From Salinibacterium sp. ZJ70 (lineage in GTDB: Bacteria > Actinomycetota > Actinomycetes > Actinomycetales > Microbacteriaceae), in assembly GCF_011751865.2 (NCBI RefSeq), contig NZ_CP061770.1, positions 1 to 64,000 on the forward strand: a stretch of DNA of 64,000 nt, given 5' to 3'. Of this stretch, positions 30,394 through 38,732 are shown piece after piece (the stretch's first letter is position 1; each line of letters begins with the position of its first letter). The translations under genes were made by a program, and so were the position numbers. The notes below the pieces were generated by a model. The model searched no databases, had not been told where the DNA came from, and was given only the letters and a program-made list of their open reading frames with translations.

Positions 30394-32853
30394 ATGACCA
30401 GCACAGACGCCGGCCGCACGCCCGCGGAGCTCACGACGCAGCTCACGCGCGACGAGAAGATCATGCTGCTGGAGGGGCGACGCTCCTGGTGGACGAACCC
30501 GGTCCCCCGCCTCGGCATCCCGCAGCTCTGCGTCACCGATGGCCCGCACGGCGTGCGGCTGGTGCGCAGCGAGGATGGCGCGTTCGGCGTCGGCGGCGCG
30601 ATCCCGTCGACGGCGTTCCCGACCACGATCGTGCTCGCCAACACCTGGAGCCCCGCGAACGCCCGCGCGGTGGGCGCGGCGATCGCGGCCGAGTCTCGCG
30701 CCCGCGGCGTGCACGTGCTGCTTGCGCCGGGTGTCAACATCCAGCGCAACCCGCTGTGTGGGCGCAACTTCGAGTACTTCTCGGAGGACCCGCTGCTCAC
30801 CGGCGTGCTCGCGAGCGCGTACGTGCAGGCAGTGGAGGAGGCGGGCGTCGGCACCTCGGTCAAGCACTTCGCCGCCAACTCGAACGAGGACTTCCGTTTC
30901 GTGGGCGACAGCGTCGTCGACGAGCGCGCGCTGCGCGAGATCTACCTGCGCGCATTCGAACGGGTGGTGACCGAGGCGCGCCCCGCCACGGTGATGGCGG
31001 CGTACAACAGCGTCAACGGCAGCTTCGCCTCCGAGAACGCGACCCTGCTCACCGGCATCCTGCGTGAGGAGTGGGGCTTCGACGGGCTCGTGATGACCGA
31101 CTGGGGTGCCACGAATGACCGCGTCGCCGGGCTCATCGCCGGATGCGAGCTCGACATGCCGGGCGGGGTGCGGCACAACCGCACCGCCATCGCCCAGGGG
31201 CTGGAAGATGGATCCCTTCCCGCTGAGGTGCTGGATCGTGCGGTGGAGCGGATGCTCACCCTCATCGAGCGGGTGCACCACGACGAGAAGGGCGCGCCCG
31301 AGGACGCCGACGCGCATGCGGAGCTCGCGACGCGCATCGCCGTGGAGGGCGCGGTGCTGCTGCAGAACGACGGCGCGCTCCCCCTCGCTCCGGATGCGGA
31401 CGGCCTCGTCGTGATCGGCGAGATGTTCGACCGGATGCGGTACCAGGGCGGCGGATCGTCGCTCATCGCACCCACTCGCCTCGTCACTCCCCGCGACGCC
31501 TTCGATGCGCGCGGTGTTCGCTACCGCTACGCGCGCGGCTACCGCAGCATGTACGAGGGCGTCGACACGGAGCTCGAGGCCGAGGCGCTGCGTGTCGCCG
31601 AGGGTGCGGAGACGGTGCTGTTCTTCGGCGGGCTCGGCGACCTGGAGGAGTGCGAGGGATTCGACCGCACCTCGCTCGAGATCGCGGAGGATCAGCGTCG
31701 GCTCATCGAGCGTCTCGTCGATCAGGGCTCGCGTGTGGTGCTCGTGCTGTTCGGGGGTGCGCCCTTCGCGGTGCCACGCGCGGAGCAGGTGCATGCAGTC
31801 CTCGACATGTTCCTGCCAGGGCAGACCGGGGGCGAGGCGTCCGCGCGGCTGCTGTTCGGCGAGGCCGTGCCGAGCGGTCGGCTCGCGCAGAGCTGGCCCC
31901 GCACCGCGGCGGACGCGAGCTCCGCCGCTGACTTCGACCGCGCCTACGTGGCCCAGTACTTCGAGTCGGTGTTCGTCGGCTACCGGCACCACGACCTCGC
32001 GGGCACCGACCTCGCCTACCCCTTCGGCCACGGACTCAGCTACACCTCGTTCGTCTACCGCGACCTCGAGGTGCGGATCGCGGATGGCATGGTCGTCGCC
32101 GAGCTCACGGTCGCGAACACGGGCGAACGCGCCGCCGATGAGGTGGTGCAGTTCTATGTGCGCCGGGATGAGAGCGCCGTGTTCGCGCCGGAGAAGGAAC
32201 TGCGCGCGTTCGAGCGTGTGCACGTGCCGGCCAGCGAGGAGCGCCGCGTGCACGTCGAGTTCCCGGTCGCCGAGCTCTCCTACTGGGATGTCGCCGATGG
32301 CGGATGGCGACTCGAGAACGGCTCGTGCACGCTCCTCGCCGCCGCATCCGCACAGGATGTGCGCCTCGAGGCGACGTTCGAGGTGACGAGCGGGCAGACA
32401 TCGCGCTCGCCGTACTCCCCCGCGGTCGATGCCGCGTACCGACGCCCGCCGACGGAGGTCCGCGCCGCGTTCGCCGAGCTGGTCGGCCGCGAGATCGTCG
32501 TGCCGCCCATGCCCACGCGGCTCGGCATGCAGCACCGCATCGGCGACGCATCCGGCACCCTCACGGGCCGCCTGCTGCACCGTGCGGCGCTCGGACAGGT
32601 GGACGGCGAGTACCGCAGGGCACTTCGGATGTCGGACTCACCCGAGCGTGACGCCGCGGTGAAGGAGGGCTGGTTCCTCGTGCGCATGATGCCGACCACG
32701 TCGCTCCGGAGCCTCGTCATGTCGAGCGACGGCGCTCTGTCGTACCGCGCCGCCGAGCTCATCGAGGCGATCGCGAACGGGCACCCGCTGCGCGGCATCC
32801 GCCAGTTCGTGCGGCGCGGCCGCGAGGAGCGCCGGGCCGGGGTGCGTCGCTAG
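30394..32853 (+). CDS. Glycoside hydrolase family 3 beta-glucosidase-like enzyme
   Basis: The 819-residue GH3 enzyme has the N-terminal barrel with VTDGPHGVR, GRNFEYFSEDP and SVKHFAANSNE. The nucleophile Asp is in GLVMTDWGA (about residue 237). The alpha/beta sandwich domain and the C-terminal fibronectin-III-like domain follow (PFGHGLSYTSFVY). A tail of about 130 residues after the Fn3 domain (from GQTSRSPYSPAV) also occurs in some actinobacterial GH3 enzymes. There is no signal peptide, so it likely cleaves oligosaccharides in the cytoplasm. Sugar specificity cannot be read. It is divergent from the SDR gene with 179 bp between. Confidence 0.93.
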   Translation: MTSTDAGRTPAELTTQLTRDEKIMLLEGRRSWWTNPVPRLGIPQLCVTDGPHGVRLVRSEDGAFGVGGAIPSTAFPTTIVLANTWSPANARAVGAAIAAESRARGVHVLLAPGVNIQRNPLCGRNFEYFSEDPLLTGVLASAYVQAVEEAGVGTSVKHFAANSNEDFRFVGDSVVDERALREIYLRAFERVVTEARPATVMAAYNSVNGSFASENATLLTGILREEWGFDGLVMTDWGATNDRVAGLIAGCELDMPGGVRHNRTAIAQGLEDGSLPAEVLDRAVERMLTLIERVHHDEKGAPEDADAHAELATRIAVEGAVLLQNDGALPLAPDADGLVVIGEMFDRMRYQGGGSSLIAPTRLVTPRDAFDARGVRYRYARGYRSMYEGVDTELEAEALRVAEGAETVLFFGGLGDLEECEGFDRTSLEIAEDQRRLIERLVDQGSRVVLVLFGGAPFAVPRAEQVHAVLDMFLPGQTGGEASARLLFGEAVPSGRLAQSWPRTAADASSAADFDRAYVAQYFESVFVGYRHHDLAGTDLAYPFGHGLSYTSFVYRDLEVRIADGMVVAELTVANTGERAADEVVQFYVRRDESAVFAPEKELRAFERVHVPASEERRVHVEFPVAELSYWDVADGGWRLENGSCTLLAAASAQDVRLEATFEVTSGQTSRSPYSPAVDAAYRRPPTEVRAAFAELVGREIVVPPMPTRLGMQHRIGDASGTLTGRLLHRAALGQVDGEYRRALRMSDSPERDAAVKEGWFLVRMMPTTSLRSLVMSSDGALSYRAAELIEAIANGHPLRGIRQFVRRGREERRAGVRR

Positions 32854-32856
32854 CTG

Positions 32857-33042
32857 TCAGTCCTCGTCGGCATCGTCGGCGGCCCTTTCGGCCGCGAGGC
32901 GGTCGGCTTCGGCGCTCGTCAGGTTCTCGTTGGCTGCGTCTGGATCCAGCGCGACCTCTCCGTCACGCTCGAGCGTGCCGTCGAGGTCGCCCTCCACGAA
33001 CGGAACCATCGGCTGGATGGGGATGAAGTTGTTGTTCGACAT
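32857..33042 (-). CDS. Small acidic hypothetical protein (61 residues)
   Basis: The product MSNNNFIPIQPMVPFVEGDL... is strongly acidic, ends in AADDADED, and has no membrane segment. A -10-like TAGCGT ends 6 nt before the ATG, and its codons have high third-position GC, supporting a real gene. It is convergent with the GH3 gene. No family recognised. Confidence 0.55.
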   Translation of the reverse strand: MSNNNFIPIQPMVPFVEGDLDGTLERDGEVALDPDAANENLTSAEADRLAAERAADDADED

Positions 33043-33048
33043 GCGCCC

Positions 33049-33054
33049 ACGCTA
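33049..33054 (-). promoter_or_regulatory. -10 element of the 61-residue gene (leaderless type)
   Basis: TAGCGT on the minus strand ends 6 nt before the ATG at 33042. Confidence 0.5.
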
Positions 33055-33104
33055 GAAATCGGCGCGGGTCGCAGCCACGGGGTTGACGTGGCGACGAGAA
33101 CGCG

Positions 33105-34319
33105 TCAGGCGAGCAGCGGCTCCTGCGTCTCGGTGGCGGGAATCGGCTCGGCCGGCAGGCGGCGCACACGCGCCCGGCGACGCTTCTTCTCCGGGATCAT
33201 GGTGCGCATCTCGTCGAGCTTGCCGAAGCACAGCAGGCGGTCGCCGGATTCGAGGATCACGTTCTTGCGCGGGTTGGGGATCACGAGCGTGCCGCGGTGC
33301 AGGGTGAGAACCGTGATGTCGCGCTCCCAGAGCCCGGCATCGCCGAGGGGGCGACCCACATACTCGGCGTTCGGGAGCATCTGCAGCTCGGCGACCCCGT
33401 ATCCGGTCGACACCGACAGGCGCTGGCGCACGTCGATCTCGGGGAACGCCACCTGGGCGGCGATGTAGTCGATGATCGCGCCCGCGACATCCAGCTGGGT
33501 GGCGGTCTCGATGCCCTGGAGGCCCGGCGAGGAGTTGACCTCCATCACGAGCGGGCCGTCGTTGCCTTCCAGCATGTCGACACCCGCGACGCGCAGCCCC
33601 ATGATCTGGGCGCTGCGCACGGCCGCCTGCTCGTATTCGGGGGTGAGCGCGACGCGCTCGACGCTGCCGCCGCGATGCACGTTGGAGCGGAACTCGTCGC
33701 CCTTCGCGGTGCGGCGCATCGCCGCGACGACACGGTCGCCCACGACGAGGGCGCGGATGTCGCGTCCGCGGCTCTCCGAGATGAATCGCTGGATGAGCAC
33801 GTTCTGGTTCGTGGAGTGCAGCGTCTCGATGATCGCCTCGGCCGTCTTCACATCCGGGGCGAGGATCACGCCGATGCCCTGGGTGCCCTCGAGGAGCTTG
33901 ATGACGACGGGGGCGCCGCCGACGCGCTCGATCGCGGGGCGCACATCCGCGCGGTTGCGCACGAAGGTGGTGGCGGGCATGCCGATGTTGTGGCGCGAAA
34001 GGATCTGGTTGGCCCGGAGCTTGTCGCGGGCGTTCGAGATGCCGTTGGCGGTGTTGGGCGTGTAGACGTCCATCTGCTCGAACTGTCGCACCACGGCGGT
34101 GCCGAAGTAGGTGATCGAGGAGCCGATGCGCGGCAGCACGGCGTCGTAGTCGCTCAGCGGACGACCCCGGAACTGCAGGTCGGGCTCGTCTCCCGTGAGG
34201 TCGATCGCGAACCGCAGGGTGTTGAGCACCTTCACCTCATGGCCGCGCTGCACCGCCGCTGCGCGAAGGCGCTGCGTGGAGTACGCCCGGGGGGCGCGCG
34301 AGAGGATGGCGAGTTTCAT
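33105..34319 (-). CDS. RimK-family ATP-grasp ligase with C-terminal TrkA-C-like domain
   Basis: The first 300 residues are a RimK-type ATP-grasp ligase: MKLAILSRAPRAYSTQRLRAAA (pre-ATP-grasp domain), VIKLLEGTQGIGV, RDIRALVVGDRVVAAMRR, and the metal-binding LVMEVNSSPGLQGIE. Such enzymes add glutamate or other amino acids to protein C-termini or small acceptors. A further region (about residues 300-385) reads like a TrkA-C/RCK_C ligand-binding domain (GRPLGDAGLWERDITVLTLHRGTLVIPNP). A basic and Pro/Glu-rich tail follows. ATG 34319 is chosen because the longer frame adds 16 unrelated residues. It is divergent from a retropepsin-like partner, with only 26 bp between starts. Confidence 0.9.
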   Translation of the reverse strand: MKLAILSRAPRAYSTQRLRAAAVQRGHEVKVLNTLRFAIDLTGDEPDLQFRGRPLSDYDAVLPRIGSSITYFGTAVVRQFEQMDVYTPNTANGISNARDKLRANQILSRHNIGMPATTFVRNRADVRPAIERVGGAPVVIKLLEGTQGIGVILAPDVKTAEAIIETLHSTNQNVLIQRFISESRGRDIRALVVGDRVVAAMRRTAKGDEFRSNVHRGGSVERVALTPEYEQAAVRSAQIMGLRVAGVDMLEGNDGPLVMEVNSSPGLQGIETATQLDVAGAIIDYIAAQVAFPEIDVRQRLSVSTGYGVAELQMLPNAEYVGRPLGDAGLWERDITVLTLHRGTLVIPNPRKNVILESGDRLLCFGKLDEMRTMIPEKKRRRARVRRLPAEPIPATETQEPLLA

Positions 34320-34345
34320 GTGGGCGGCCTGCCAATATAGGTGGG

Positions 34346-34825
34346 ATGAGCGAGAACACCCATTCAAACACCCTTGTGGGGTGGCGTGAGTGGGTGCAGC
34401 TGCCCGGAATCGGCGTGCCGTGGATCAAGGCGAAGATCGACACCGGCGCGCAGACCTCGTCGATCCACGCCTACGACCCCGTTGTGTTCGTGAAGGACGG
34501 CGTCGACTGGGTGCGGTTCGCCGTGCACCCGTGGCAGAAATCCGATGACGATCCGGTGATCGTCGAGTGCCCGATCCGGGACCGCCGGAACGTGCGCAGC
34601 TCGTCGGGGCACGTGCAGGAGCGCATCGTCGTGCTCATGCGGATCGTGCTGGCCGGGCGCGAGGTGACGGCTGAGGTCACCCTCAGCAACCGCGACCAGA
34701 TGGGCTTCCGGATGCTGATCGGCCGTGAGGCGCTGCGCCACGGCTTCGTGGTGGATTCGTCGCGTTCGTTCGTGGGGCCGCGTGCTCCCGGCGGTGCGCG
34801 CCGTCGCAACCGCGGCCGCGAATAG
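34346..34825 (+). CDS. Retropepsin-like protein of the RimK/LysX-associated (RimB-type) family
   Basis: The 159-residue product has the aspartic-protease-like motif IDTGAQTSSIHA (DTGA at 32-35), a WVRFAVHPWQ segment and a second hydrophobic strand with RMLIGREAL. A basic tail follows. Such proteins are commonly annotated as ATP-dependent zinc protease and travel with RimK genes; RimB homologues remove or process glutamate tails added by RimK. The divergent RimK-like gene 26 bp away fits this pairing. Peptidase activity is inferred. Confidence 0.85.
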   Translation: MSENTHSNTLVGWREWVQLPGIGVPWIKAKIDTGAQTSSIHAYDPVVFVKDGVDWVRFAVHPWQKSDDDPVIVECPIRDRRNVRSSSGHVQERIVVLMRIVLAGREVTAEVTLSNRDQMGFRMLIGREALRHGFVVDSSRSFVGPRAPGGARRRNRGRE

Positions 34826-34850
34826 GGTGCACGCGGGGTGGCCGCGCGGC

Positions 34851-34856
34851 TAGCCT
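34851..34856 (+). promoter_or_regulatory. -10 element of the 34863 gene (leaderless type)
   Basis: TAGCCT ends 6 nt before ATG 34863, with no ribosome-binding site between. Confidence 0.55.
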
Positions 34857-34862
34857 GACGGC

Positions 34863-35855
34863 ATGCGCACCCCCGCCGCGTACATCCGGGGCGTCCGGTA
34901 TCCGGAGGCCTTCCACGGTCACGGCATCGAGCGCGGGTTCTTCGAGGGCTGGTACATCAAGCTCGTCTCCGCGGATCGGCGACAGCGCTGGGCGGTGATC
35001 CCCGGCATCTTCCGCGGGGTGGGCGAGGACGCCGAACGCGATGAGGCGTTCGTGCAGGTGCTCGACGGTCTCACCGGCCGCAGCTGGTACCACGTGTTCC
35101 CGGTCGATGCGTTCCGAGCATCCGATCGGCGCTTCGAGGTGGAGGTCGCGGGCAACCGCTTCGACAGCAGCGGGGTCACGCTCGAGCTGCCGCAGCTGCG
35201 GGGGCGCATCGACTACACGGCGCCCCTCGATCCGTTCCCCGTCACCTGGCGGGCGCCCGGCATCATGGGCTGGTTCGGGCTCGTGCCGAAGATGGAATGC
35301 TTCCACGGCATCGTGTCGCTCGGGCATCCACTCGCCGGCGAGCTGCTCGTGGAGGGCGAGCCGGTGAGCTTCGACGGAGGGCGCGGCTACATCGAGAAGG
35401 ACTGGGGATCGGCGTTTCCCGCCGGCTACGTGTGGCTCGCGAGCAACCACATCGACACGGATCCGGATGCCTCGCTCGTCGCATCCGTCGCCACGATCCC
35501 CTGGATGCGGCGCGCGTTCCGCGGCACGATCATCGCGCTGCGGCACGGAGATGCACTGCACACCTGGGCCACCTGGAATCGCTCGACCGAGCGGCGGCTC
35601 GAGATCGACGACAGTCATGTGCACTGGAGCGTCACCGGTCGTGCGGGCACGCTCGAGCTGACCGCGGAGCGGGTGCGCGGCGGCCTGCTGCATGCACCGC
35701 TGCGCACCGCGATGCATCAGCGGGTGGAGGAGACGCTCGATGCGCGCGTGCACATCCGGCACACCGGCGCAGACGGGAGGGTGCTGCTCGAGGGCACGGG
35801 CGAGTGCGCGGGCCTCGAGGTCTTCGGTGATACCGAACGGATGCTCGCGCTCTAA
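34863..35855 (+). CDS. Tocopherol cyclase-like family protein
   Basis: The 330-residue protein has the family features FHGHGIERGFFEGWYIKLVS near the N-terminus, GIVSLGHPLAGEL in the middle, and GGRGYIEKDWGSAFPAGYVW. In cyanobacteria and plants, tocopherol cyclase closes the chromanol ring of vitamin E. Actinobacterial relatives lack the rest of that pathway, and none of it is seen here, so the true substrate is unknown. No signal peptide. The ATG is preceded by a leaderless-type -10. Confidence 0.82.
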   Translation: MRTPAAYIRGVRYPEAFHGHGIERGFFEGWYIKLVSADRRQRWAVIPGIFRGVGEDAERDEAFVQVLDGLTGRSWYHVFPVDAFRASDRRFEVEVAGNRFDSSGVTLELPQLRGRIDYTAPLDPFPVTWRAPGIMGWFGLVPKMECFHGIVSLGHPLAGELLVEGEPVSFDGGRGYIEKDWGSAFPAGYVWLASNHIDTDPDASLVASVATIPWMRRAFRGTIIALRHGDALHTWATWNRSTERRLEIDDSHVHWSVTGRAGTLELTAERVRGGLLHAPLRTAMHQRVEETLDARVHIRHTGADGRVLLEGTGECAGLEVFGDTERMLAL

Positions 35856-35858
35856 TCT
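35853..35858 (+). promoter_or_regulatory. -10 element of the ion-channel gene, overlapping the previous stop codon
   Basis: TAATCT begins at the TAA stop of the preceding gene (35853-35855) and ends 6 nt before GTG 35865. Confidence 0.55.
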
Positions 35859-35864
35859 GTTGCG

Positions 35865-36674
35865 GTGACCACCACCACGCGCACCCTCCGCACCCGCGTT
35901 CTGATGCTCGTCGAGGCGAAGCCCTTCCAGCGCGGCATCATCGGCCTCATCCTTCTCAACGCCGTGATCCTGGGGCTCGAGACCTACCCGGCGATCACGG
36001 ACGCGATCGGGCACGAGCTGCACTACGTGAACATGGTGATCATCGCGATCTTCGTGGCCGAGCTGGTGCTGCGCATCTGGGCGCACGGGTGGCGGTTCTT
36101 CACCAACGGGTGGAACATCTTCGACTTCTTCGTGGTGGTGGTGGCGCTCATCCCCGCTGGCGCCGAGGCGGGCGTGCTGCGCGTGCTGCGTCTGCTGCGG
36201 GTGCTGCGTCTGCTGTCGGCGGTGCGGTCGATGCGCCTCGTGGTGGCCGCACTCGGTGCGGCGATCCCCGGCATCGCCTCGATCGGCGGGCTGCTCATGA
36301 TGGTGATCTACGTCTTCGCGGTCGCGTCGACGACCCTCTTCAGCACCGCGTACCCGCCGGGATTCGGCGACCTCTGGCTGTCGACGGTGTCGCTCTTCCG
36401 CATCATGCTCGGCGACGGCTGGCCCGACCTCGTCGCGCCGATCGCAGCGGAGCAATCGTGGGTATGGGGTTACTTCATCGTCTACAGCATCGTGACGACC
36501 CTCATCGTGATGAACCTGCTGATCGCGGTCGTCGTGGAGGCGATGGAGCGCATGAAGGTGGGCGAGGAGGATCCGACGGAGCCAGCCCCCGTCGATCTGC
36601 CGGTGATCGTCGAGATCCGCGAGCTCAAGGACCAGGTGGCGCGCCTCGAGGCGCTGCTCACCGAGAAGAAGTAG
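35865..36674 (+). CDS. Voltage-gated-type cation channel, single-domain six-helix subunit
   Basis: The 269-residue product has the S1-S6 layout of bacterial NaChBac-like channels. S4 carries regularly spaced arginines (LRVLRLLRVLRLLSAVRSMRLVV), followed by S5, a pore loop, S6 (VIVMNLLIAVVVEAME) and a C-terminal coiled coil (EIRELKDQVARLEALLTEKK) for tetramer assembly. The pore loop reads SLFRIMLGDGWPDLV. NaChBac has TLESW at the filter, so here the equivalent LGDGW differs at the Glu and Ser positions. Sodium selectivity therefore cannot be assumed; calcium or mixed selectivity is possible. Confidence 0.92.
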   Translation: MTTTTRTLRTRVLMLVEAKPFQRGIIGLILLNAVILGLETYPAITDAIGHELHYVNMVIIAIFVAELVLRIWAHGWRFFTNGWNIFDFFVVVVALIPAGAEAGVLRVLRLLRVLRLLSAVRSMRLVVAALGAAIPGIASIGGLLMMVIYVFAVASTTLFSTAYPPGFGDLWLSTVSLFRIMLGDGWPDLVAPIAAEQSWVWGYFIVYSIVTTLIVMNLLIAVVVEAMERMKVGEEDPTEPAPVDLPVIVEIRELKDQVARLEALLTEKK

Positions 36675-36680
36675 AGCGCC

Positions 36681-37202
36681 TCAGCCGAGCTCCGCCCGCA
36701 GCCGCTCGCGGATGCGGTGGGACCGCATGCGGGCCGCACCCGGCCGGATCCCAAGCACCGTCGCCGCCTCGGCGAGGGTGAATCCGTCCCAGTGCACGAG
36801 GCGGATGAGCTCCCGATCACGCGGGGAAAGGTTCGCGATCGCCGCTCGCAGCGCCACGATGCGGCCGTCGTCGTCCGTGTGCACGACCGTCGTCGCGAGC
36901 TCGTCACGCAGGCGCTCGGAGAGCGCGTTCTGTCGCCTGCGCGAGCGGGTCCATCCGCGCAGCACGCGGTGTGCGATGCCGAACATCCACATGCGTGCTT
37001 CGGTCGCATCGGCAGGGACGGCGTTCGCGCGGCGCCACAGCACGAGAAGCGTCTCGGCGACGAGGTCAGCGGCGTCTGCCGGCTGCTCGACCCTGCGCAG
37101 GAAGTAGCTAAGAAGGGCGGCGGATTCGCGCTGGACGAGCTGCTCGAAGAATGACGCCGAGCCCGACGATGTGGCAGTCGCGCGGGCCGACTGCGCGGTC
37201 AC
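36681..37202 (-). CDS. ECF-type RNA polymerase sigma factor
   Basis: The 173-residue sigma-70 family protein has region 2 (ALLSYFLRRVEQPADAADLVAETLLVLWRRA) and region 4 (LSPRDRELIRLVHWDGFTLAEAATVLGIRPGAARMRSHRIRERL), with no region 1 or 3. Such factors redirect RNA polymerase in response to envelope or other stress. The GTG at 37202 overlaps the stop of the upstream membrane-protein gene, so the two are translationally coupled; that protein is a candidate anti-sigma factor. Confidence 0.93.
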   Translation of the reverse strand: MTAQSARATATSSGSASFFEQLVQRESAALLSYFLRRVEQPADAADLVAETLLVLWRRANAVPADATEARMWMFGIAHRVLRGWTRSRRRQNALSERLRDELATTVVHTDDDGRIVALRAAIANLSPRDRELIRLVHWDGFTLAEAATVLGIRPGAARMRSHRIRERLRAELG

Positions 37203-37828
37203 GGAATCTCTCGCAGGCAGCTCGTCGTCAGGGCGAGCACGCGGAGGTCGGGGCGGTCCGACGGGCGCACCTCGTCCACGAGGGGCTCACTGAAGGCCCA
37301 GAGAGCGCGCGCGACCGCGTCCGAGGTGGCTTCATCCGGATTCAGCGACGTCGGGTCGTGAGGCGGCGGGTCGGCGAGCCCATCGTGGGTGCGCTGTGCG
37401 AAGCCCGACCAGTCGATGCCGCGGATGGCGTCGTCGATGTGATCGATGACCTCCTGGTCTGCGTCCATCACATCGATCCATGTGCGGCAGCTGACTTCGT
37501 GCCCGTCGTGCGTGGTGTAGCGGACCGGGATGGATTCGTTCGATCGCATGGCGCCGTCCTCGATGCCCACGTACGGGGGCACCCTGAGGTGTGCATCGTT
37601 GCGGGTGATCCCCGCGGGCAGCGCGAACCCGCCCACAAGAGCGGTCCCCGCCAAGACCGCGTGCCAGGGACGCAGATGACTCCGTCTCGTCGGGCGCGTC
37701 GCGTGCACGAGGTGCGCGATGCTCGGCGCTACTCGGAGGAGAGCGCGCTCGTCGGGCTCGGGTGCGGTGCGCGCGAGCAGCACATCGAGCTCGTCGTCGC
37801 GCATCGGGTGCTCCGGTCTCTTCGTCAT
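37199..37828 (-). CDS. Membrane protein coupled to the ECF sigma factor, candidate anti-sigma factor
   Basis: A 209-residue protein: a cytoplasmic N-terminus of about 50 residues (MTKRPEHPMRDDELDVLLARTAPEPDER...), one membrane segment near 53-75 (LRPWHAVLAGTALVGGFALP), and an external domain of about 130 residues with two cysteines (SCRTW, TTSCLRE). This topology is that of membrane anti-sigma factors, but no zinc HxxxCxxC motif is visible. The upstream region has GTGACA and TTAACA-like hexamers before the ATG, a possible autoregulated promoter. Function is inferred from topology and from the 4-bp overlap with the sigma gene. Confidence 0.65.
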   Translation of the reverse strand: MTKRPEHPMRDDELDVLLARTAPEPDERALLRVAPSIAHLVHATRPTRRSHLRPWHAVLAGTALVGGFALPAGITRNDAHLRVPPYVGIEDGAMRSNESIPVRYTTHDGHEVSCRTWIDVMDADQEVIDHIDDAIRGIDWSGFAQRTHDGLADPPPHDPTSLNPDEATSDAVARALWAFSEPLVDEVRPSDRPDLRVLALTTSCLREIP

Positions 37829-37924
37829 GCCCTGTTAATGGCCGGCAACCGGCAGGGTGTCACATCTGGTGCGCGTGCGACAGTGGCCGCCGGGCGAACC
37901 CGACGGCCACTGGGGTGGTCCCGC

Positions 37925-38551
37925 TCAGTCGGCGAGGATCAGGTACAGCGCTCGCCGCGCCTCGTCGAGCTTCTCGACGGCGGCGGCGCGCTGGGCGTCG
38001 GTGGCGGAGTGGTGGAACTGGCCCACCACTCCCATGAGCTTGCCGACGCTCTGCTGGAAGGCGAGCTCGCCCTCCGAACGCTGCGGCGCTCCCGACTCCC
38101 ACGCCTTCGCGAGTTCGTCGGCGTTCTGCTCGACGTAGGCGCGACCGGCGTCGGTGAGGGAGTAGTCGGTGCGGCGGCCTTCGCCGGTCGCCTCGATGAG
38201 CTCCTCGTCGACGAGCTGCTGCAGGGTGGGATACACCGAGCCGGGGCTCGGGCGCCAGGTGCCGCCGGAGCGCTCGTCGATCGTCTTGATGAGGCCGTAG
38301 CCGTTGCTGGGGCCATCGCTCAGAAGCGACAGGATGACGGCGCGGATGTCGCCGCGGCCGGCGCGGCCCTTGCCTCGCCCGCGGCCGCCCCACGGGCCGA
38401 AGCCGGGGCCGCCGGGGAAGCCGCCCATGCGTCCGGGTCCGTAGGCGTGGATGCCGAACTCTGCCTGGGGGCCGTGCTGGGACGGGAGGCGGGGGTCGTG
38501 GTGGAAGCGTGCGGGGCGCTCGTGGCGCGAGTGTGCGTGGTGAGGGTTCAT
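37925..38551 (-). CDS. PadR-family transcriptional regulator with His/Gly-rich N-terminus
   Basis: The 208-residue product has a winged-helix PadR domain (RAVILSLLSDGPSNGYGLIKTIDERSGGTWRPSPGSVYPTLQQLVDEELIEA...GRRTDYSLTDAGR) in the middle. A helical C-terminal dimerisation segment follows. The first 65 residues are unusual: MNPHHAHSRHERPARFHHDP and then a Gly/Pro/Arg stretch. Several His residues suggest metal binding, which is not proven. ATG 38551 fits the start; the longer frame runs into the promoter. A probable autoregulatory site lies at 38584-38614. Confidence 0.9.
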   Translation of the reverse strand: MNPHHAHSRHERPARFHHDPRLPSQHGPQAEFGIHAYGPGRMGGFPGGPGFGPWGGRGRGKGRAGRGDIRAVILSLLSDGPSNGYGLIKTIDERSGGTWRPSPGSVYPTLQQLVDEELIEATGEGRRTDYSLTDAGRAYVEQNADELAKAWESGAPQRSEGELAFQQSVGKLMGVVGQFHHSATDAQRAAAVEKLDEARRALYLILAD

Positions 38552-38583
38552 GTGAACTCTCCTCTCCGGGGGGATGGAGTGAT

Positions 38584-38614
38584 TATCGTGATGGGTCAAA
38601 GATATATCGTTAAG
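38584..38614. promoter_or_regulatory. Candidate PadR operator
   Basis: The palindrome GATATATC (38601-38608) lies within a longer AT-rich element, and TATCGT occurs at 38585-38590 and again at 38605-38610, about two helical turns apart. This sits between the divergent padR and LLM genes, 33-60 bp from the padR start. GATATATC-like sites are common in front of PadR genes. Confidence 0.55.
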
Positions 38615-38732
38615 TTCGATCTGGCAAGATCCCCACCTCTCCGGCCTCACCGGTGTTACCGCGTGTGACCGTTCGTTGCGGTCCGTGACCGCGGCCCTCG
38701 ACGGCACGGCGTCCGCGGACCACCATCGAACC

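Noticed and set aside
29803..32580. A 925-residue antisense open frame over the GH3 gene
   Set aside because: It has no recognised motifs and lies opposite a well-conserved GH3 glycosidase, so it is a GC-bias artefact.
34863..35855. Vitamin E biosynthesis
   Set aside because: Only a tocopherol cyclase-like family protein is present and no other pathway gene lies in the window.
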